Shown: positions 58,812 to 62,848 of the stretch, piece after piece | How positions within the stretch are numbered: position 1 is the first letter of the stretch | Layout of the letters: each line of letters begins with the position of its first letter | NCBI RefSeq assembly: GCF_000427965.1 | Contig: NZ_ATZA01000035.1 | Coordinates: forward strand, 1 to 62,848 | Reading direction: 5' to 3' | DNA: 62,848 nucleotides | From: Olivibacter sitiensis DSM 17696 | GTDB taxonomy: Bacteria; Bacteroidota; Bacteroidia; Sphingobacteriales; Sphingobacteriaceae | Notes under the pieces: generated by a model | What the model was told of the DNA's origin: nothing | The model's input: only the letters and a program-made list of their open reading frames with translations | Database searches by the model: none | Translations under genes and position numbers: made by a program

Positions 58812-60692
58812 ATGAGCAGATTGATAAATAACACATATATTATTGTTGTCTTTATAGTCCTTGCCTTCTTTTATGCATGTAAAGACGACTTTGTAAGCAC
58901 GGAGCCATTGGTAGAAGTGCCGGCAGAATTGGTTTGGTCCGATGCAGGGCTTGCGGAAGGTTTTGTAGTAGAAATCTACAACGGATTTGGACAGGGGGGA
59001 CTTGATGAACAGATGCAGGCTTCGCTGACGGATGAGGCAATGTTTACCCATCCTGGTAGGGGTATCAATACCATTACAGAATCGCGTTCTAATCCGGCCG
59101 ATCAGGGTTGGATAAATGGTACTTATAGTTATGAGGCATTGTATACACGCATTCGAGCAACTAATATTGCCATTTCGGAACTTGCTGAACCTAGATTTGA
59201 CAATACGGATAATATGGTGAACCGTTTAAAAGGGGAAGCTCATTTTCTTAGGGCTTATTATTACCATCAATTGCTGCGTTTTTATGGAGGCATTCCACTG
59301 GTGCAGCACGTATATCAACTGGGGGAAACGGACTATAGCATTGCCAGGAATTCTTTTGAGGAATGTGTAGATTTTATCGTTGCCGATTGTGATACAGCAG
59401 CCCAATTGTTGCAAGGTCTAGCTGTTCAAAGCGGACGTGCCGGTGAAGTCGCGGCACTGGCGCTGAAGGCGAGGGTGCTAACCTATGCGGCAAGCGATCT
59501 ATACGATATCCCTACGGCATCGTCAAAATCTTCCATGATAGCCGGTTTCGGGAATACGGAACTGATCGGGTATACAAGTGGAAGTAGGCCGGAGCGTTGG
59601 CAAAAGGCAAAAGCCGCTGCACAGGCGGTAATCAACCAAGCTGCCTATGCCTACAAGATGGATTTGAGCGAATCTGTTGCTCCAGATGAGGGAACGGAAA
59701 ACTATATTGTCCTGTCTATGGGAGGAGGTAGTACGGCAGTAGCTGCCGATGGTGCGCGGGAGTTGATTTTGGGGCGTTATTTCGTAGATATGAAAGATGA
59801 AGGAGGTACCTATGTGGGACGTAACAATGGACCGAACGGTTATCACAATTGGGCAGGAAATACACCGATACAGAATCTGGTGGACGATTATGAAACGATC
59901 GATGGAGAACGTTTTGATTGGAGCAATCCGGCGCATGCCGCAGCACCCTACCAAAATCGCGATCCACGAATGTACGGAACCATCCTCCACGACGGCTCCG
60001 ATTGGAAGCCGCGTACCGCTGATGTTGCCGGCCGCGACCCCAACAATCAAATTCAAACCGGATCTTATCAGGTAAATAGTGGTGGAAGTATCGTCGTTGT
60101 TCCTGGTTTAGATACGCGCACAAGTCCAATAGAAGATTGGAATGGTTCGCACACGGGCTACTATATGCGAAAATTTATCGACCCAAGTGCGGCAATTGTA
60201 GACCAAAATACACGCCAGAAGGTGCCATGGCCGGTACTGCGTTATACGGAGGCCGTCCTAAACTATGTAGAAGCTTGCATTGAACTGGGAGAGGAAACCG
60301 AAGCTCGAACCTGGTTGAACCGTATCCGTTTTCGTGGAGGTATGCCAGCAGTTACCGACGCTGGCATTGCGCTGAGAAATCGTTACCGAAACGAGCGCCG
60401 TGTGGAGCTTGCTTATGAAGAACATCGATTCTTTGATGCCCGCAGGTGGATGATTGCTGCCGAAACCCTGGGACAGAAAATTCGTGTCATCCGTATATTT
60501 GGTGCACTAAAGCCAGGTAGTTCGGTATCCCAGTACGCCTATAATCCCGACAACTACAATTATACGTATACTGCGCAGGATTTGGATCCGGGAATAGAGA
60601 ATCGTCAGTGGTTGGATAAGATGTACTTTATGTGCTTTCACCGTGACGAGATCAATCGGAATACAAAGTTGATTCAAAATCCGGGGTATTAA
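58812..60692 (+). CDS. SusD/RagB-family surface lipoprotein
   Basis: A 626-residue protein with a lipoprotein leader (LAFFYACKDD, Cys23) and SusD/RagB features: the TPR-rich N-terminal half with KGEAHFLRAYYYHQLLRFYGG near 140, and the C-terminal VLRYTEAVLNYVEACIELGE, NRIRFRGGMPAV and RRVELAYEEHRFFDARRW. It captures ligand for the SusC gate 10 bp upstream. The ATG at 58812 is chosen over a TTG at 58803. Confidence 0.95.
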   Translation: MSRLINNTYIIVVFIVLAFFYACKDDFVSTEPLVEVPAELVWSDAGLAEGFVVEIYNGFGQGGLDEQMQASLTDEAMFTHPGRGINTITESRSNPADQGWINGTYSYEALYTRIRATNIAISELAEPRFDNTDNMVNRLKGEAHFLRAYYYHQLLRFYGGIPLVQHVYQLGETDYSIARNSFEECVDFIVADCDTAAQLLQGLAVQSGRAGEVAALALKARVLTYAASDLYDIPTASSKSSMIAGFGNTELIGYTSGSRPERWQKAKAAAQAVINQAAYAYKMDLSESVAPDEGTENYIVLSMGGGSTAVAADGARELILGRYFVDMKDEGGTYVGRNNGPNGYHNWAGNTPIQNLVDDYETIDGERFDWSNPAHAAAPYQNRDPRMYGTILHDGSDWKPRTADVAGRDPNNQIQTGSYQVNSGGSIVVVPGLDTRTSPIEDWNGSHTGYYMRKFIDPSAAIVDQNTRQKVPWPVLRYTEAVLNYVEACIELGEETEARTWLNRIRFRGGMPAVTDAGIALRNRYRNERRVELAYEEHRFFDARRWMIAAETLGQKIRVIRIFGALKPGSSVSQYAYNPDNYNYTYTAQDLDPGIENRQWLDKMYFMCFHRDEINRNTKLIQNPGY

Positions 60693-60707
60693 TCGCTCCT
60701 GAAAACA

Positions 60708-60752
60708 GAAATAAGTCCTGACAGCAATTCGCTGTCAGGACTTATTTCTTTT
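60708..60752 (+). terminator. Terminator of the susCD operon
   Basis: A perfect 18-bp stem (GAAATAAGTCCTGACAGC, 60708-60725, with its complement 60731-60748) and a five-base loop, followed by TTTT. Its position in the convergent gap to the agmatine deiminase gene allows bidirectional use. Confidence 0.9.
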
Positions 60753-60795
60753 AGCAATTCGAATCACGTTGCTTATGGATGGTTTTACATCCGCG

Positions 60796-61848
60796 TTAAG
60801 TAAGGGGTTCTTGCTGGCTGAGGCAGTGCCAGCTTCCTAGGCCCCAGATAATGTCCGTACTGTCTATGCCCACCACTTTTCTGTCCGGAAAACAGGACTG
60901 AAGTATGTCAAGTGCCTTTTCATCGTTTTTATCTCGATAAGTGGGTACGATAACAGAAGCATTGCTAATATAGAAATTGGCATATGATGCAGGTAGTCTT
61001 TGCTCTTCATAGACAACGGCCGAAGGCATGGGAAGTTCAACGATATTGAGTTGCTTTCCGTTTATCAGCCGCATTTTCTTCAACTCTCGTAAGTTCTCCT
61101 GCAGCAATTGATAGTTGTCATCCTTAACATCTTGCTCTACTACGGTTACCACGGAGTCTTCGTTGACAAAGCGAGTAATGTCGTCAATATGGCCGTCCGT
61201 ATCGTCACCTACTATGCCATCTCCCAGCCATAGGACCTGCTCGACACCATAGTAATTTTGCAGATAACTTTCTATCTGGGCCTGGTTGAGTTGCGGATTG
61301 CGGTTTTTGTTTAGCAGACATGCCTTAGTGGTCAGAACGGTGCCACTGCCATTGAAATCGACTGAGCCGCCCTCCATCACTATCCCCGGGTAGTATACTG
61401 GGAGTTGAAGGCTTTTGCCCACTAGTGTTGGGATGTTGTCGTCCAGATCATAAGGGGGATATTTGTCGCCCCAAGCATTATAGCCCCAGTCTAAAATGAT
61501 TTTTTTCTCTTGGGCATGGGGATTGATGAGGAATGCAGGACCATGGTCACGGCACCAGGCATCGTTTGTGGGGTGAATATAGCATTTGATGTTTTCGAGA
61601 TTTACCCCGATAGCCGATAAGCGGTGAAGCACCTCCTGAGACATCTTTTCGTCTGCGACATTGATGCAGACCTCTTCTCCTTGCGAAACTTCCTTTATGA
61701 ATTGACAGTATGGTGCGTATATGGCCTGTATCTTACCAGGCCAACTGGCTTCTTTATGAGGCCAGCTGAGCCAGGTTGCTCTGTGAGGATGCCACTCGGC
61801 TGGAAAAAAATAGCCCCGCTCTTTTGGGAATGTCATTTGATCGATCAT
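60796..61848 (-). CDS. aguA: Agmatine deiminase
   Basis: A 350-residue member of the agmatine deiminase/peptidylarginine deiminase (PPAD-like) family. PAEWHPHRATWLSWPHKEASW near residue 16, NDAWCRDHGPAFL near 93, VMEGGSVDFNG near 157, GDDTDGHIDDITRF near 213, and the catalytic Cys342 in SWHCLSQQEP. It converts agmatine to N-carbamoylputrescine and ammonia. The next gene in the pathway lies 5 bp upstream in the same operon. Confidence 0.95.
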   Translation of the reverse strand: MIDQMTFPKERGYFFPAEWHPHRATWLSWPHKEASWPGKIQAIYAPYCQFIKEVSQGEEVCINVADEKMSQEVLHRLSAIGVNLENIKCYIHPTNDAWCRDHGPAFLINPHAQEKKIILDWGYNAWGDKYPPYDLDDNIPTLVGKSLQLPVYYPGIVMEGGSVDFNGSGTVLTTKACLLNKNRNPQLNQAQIESYLQNYYGVEQVLWLGDGIVGDDTDGHIDDITRFVNEDSVVTVVEQDVKDDNYQLLQENLRELKKMRLINGKQLNIVELPMPSAVVYEEQRLPASYANFYISNASVIVPTYRDKNDEKALDILQSCFPDRKVVGIDSTDIIWGLGSWHCLSQQEPLT

Positions 61849-61853
61849 TAAGC

Positions 61854-62726
61854 TTATTCGTCTTCGTCAATAAAGCGCTTGGTGATAGGGGCGTAGCTGT
61901 CTATCCTTCTGTCGCGGAGGAATGGCCAATGTGATCGATAGTAATCCGACTGACCTAGATCGACCTCCGTTACCTCGGTTTCTTCTTTATCATGAGATGC
62001 TTTGTAAAGAAGCGATCCAAAAGGATTGGAGATAAATGATCCACCCCAAAAACGGATACCTGCCTCTTGGCCAACGCGGTTGATCGACACAACAGGGATG
62101 CCATTGGCCACGGCATGTGACCGTTGGATGGTTTGCCATGCATTGTATTGCTCCACATTGGTCGTTTCATCCTGTGTGGTTGCCCAGCCTATGGCGGTGG
62201 GATAGAAAAGAATCTCGGCTCCTTTGAGAGCGGTAAGACGAGCTGCTTCGGGATACCATTGATCCCAGCAAATCAGTACGCCAATGGTCGCATACTTTGT
62301 TTTAAAAACCTTATATCCCAAATCACCCGGCGTGAAATAAAATTTCTCATAAAAGCCGGGATCATCGGGGATATGCATTTTGCGATACTTCCCGAGATAG
62401 GACCCATCGGCATCTATCACGGCCGTAGTATTGTGGTAGAGCCCTTGTGCTCTTTTTTCGAACAGGGATGCTATGATAACTACTCCATGCTCTTTGGCTA
62501 CCGCGCAAAGCGTGTCTGTAGAAGGACCGGGAATAGCCTCGGCCAATGCAAAGTTGTCATAATCTTCTTCATCACAAAAATATAAGGAGGTGAAGAGTTC
62601 TTGGAGACATACTATTTGCGCCCCTTTGTTGGCGGCAAGTTTGATTTCTTCTGTGGCCTTACGAAGATTCGTCGCTTTATCAGCCACGCAGCTCATTTGT
62701 ACGGTTCCTATTTTTACTTTAGACAT
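61854..62726 (-). CDS. aguB: N-carbamoylputrescine amidase
   Basis: A 290-residue nitrilase-superfamily enzyme with the Glu-Lys-Cys triad in CLQELFTSLYFCDEED (near residue 40), KYRKMHIPDDPGFYEKFYF (near 112) and VLICWDQWYPEAAR (near 148). It hydrolyses N-carbamoylputrescine to putrescine. The ATG at 62726 is preceded by AAAGGAAAAC, a good ribosome site, so it is preferred to the start seven codons upstream at 62747. With aguA it forms a two-gene agmatine-to-putrescine operon. Confidence 0.95.
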   Translation of the reverse strand: MSKVKIGTVQMSCVADKATNLRKATEEIKLAANKGAQIVCLQELFTSLYFCDEEDYDNFALAEAIPGPSTDTLCAVAKEHGVVIIASLFEKRAQGLYHNTTAVIDADGSYLGKYRKMHIPDDPGFYEKFYFTPGDLGYKVFKTKYATIGVLICWDQWYPEAARLTALKGAEILFYPTAIGWATTQDETTNVEQYNAWQTIQRSHAVANGIPVVSINRVGQEAGIRFWGGSFISNPFGSLLYKASHDKEETEVTEVDLGQSDYYRSHWPFLRDRRIDSYAPITKRFIDEDE

Positions 62727-62807
62727 GTTTTCCTTTCGTTGGTGCAAAGATAAAAAAAATCACTACCAAACGGATAAACTTAAAAACAGGCAATAAACTC
62801 ACTTAAC

Positions 62808-62824
62808 TTACTGATTATCAGTAA
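62808..62824. repeat. 17-bp palindrome upstream of aguB
   Basis: TTACTGATTATCAGTAA is a perfect inverted repeat around a central T, 82 bp upstream of aguB and near the window edge. It has the shape of a dimeric repressor site, but it could belong to a gene beyond the window. Confidence 0.5.
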
Positions 62825-62848
62825 ATATTTTCATTAGATAAAAAAGCC

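Noticed and set aside
55561-60692. A complete polysaccharide utilisation locus around SusC/SusD
   Set aside because: No glycoside hydrolase, polysaccharide lyase, sulfatase or hybrid two-component regulator is encoded nearby; only the transporter pair is present.

Overview
The window looks like a chromosome segment of a Bacteroidota bacterium, probably Sphingobacteriaceae (Sphingobacterium or Pedobacter type). The evidence is an adjacent SusC/SusD pair, TonB-dependent receptors, promoters with the Bacteroidota -7 element TAnnTTTG, weak or absent Shine-Dalgarno sequences, a FecR fragment and LytTR/LytS-type signalling. Species cannot be fixed from the sequence alone.

Layout. (1) 1-7.1 kb is a mobile/accessory zone: an IS30-type transposase tail, a tRNA-Met(CAT) gene with a large serine recombinase reading antisense into its 3' half, small accessory genes (two DUF1281/Api92-like paralogs, one frameshifted, and an orphan ADP-ribosyltransferase-like protein), and an IS21-family element (istA/istB) with multi-copy terminal repeats. 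(2) 7.3-18.3 kb is a molybdenum cofactor (Moco) cluster: a NifS-like cysteine desulfurase on the + strand converging on a ten-gene minus-strand operon (xdhC-like, moaA, a MocA-MoeA fusion, a TonB-dependent receptor, a TauE/SafE permease, a small secreted SUOX-fold-like protein, moaD, moeB-rhodanese, moaE, a MoaC-MogA fusion). (3) 18.6-24.9 kb is a molybdoenzyme operon of the xanthine oxidase family: two Tat-targeted large subunits flanking one 2Fe-2S subunit and one diheme cytochrome c, followed by an NTF2-like protein. (4) 25-54.2 kb is a large accessory block of carbonyl and ester chemistry: five aldo/keto reductases (three with Tat-type leaders), a Bcr/CflA-type exporter, several alpha/beta hydrolases, a PQQ dehydrogenase with a fused cytochrome domain, SDRs, a quinone-oxidoreductase-like MDR, a cupin, a CMD protein and a flavodoxin. 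It carries two paralogous AraC regulators and a LytS/LytR pair. (5) 54.2-55.6 kb is a gene-poor scar with gene fragments, a strong terminator and a tandem 24-bp repeat. (6) 55.6-62.8 kb holds a SusC/SusD pair and a convergent agmatine deiminase/N-carbamoylputrescine amidase pair.

The main unexpected signal is a nearly identical promoter module at seven places (18.4, 28.1, 30.5, 31.9, 36.4, 43.7 and, inverted, 54.3 kb). It has two direct half-sites, (C)AGTAAT-type, starting exactly 21 bp apart; the first continues as ATTGGTAGC and the second ends in TATAC. At six sites this is followed at a constant 25-26 bp by a TTTG -7 element. It heads the molybdoenzyme operon and every AKR/hydrolase/dehydrogenase operon in region 4, so these operons most likely form one regulon, probably under the AraC-family proteins encoded inside it. 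The Moco cluster next door would supply the cytosine-type cofactor that such molybdoenzymes need. I read the whole as an inducible system that oxidises, reduces and hydrolyses an unknown carbonyl-, alcohol- or ester-bearing compound, much of it outside the cytoplasm; the substrate is not visible in the sequence. Several decayed copies of the same gene families (35.1, 43.3, 45.7 and 54.0 kb) show that the block grew by duplication and is partly degrading.
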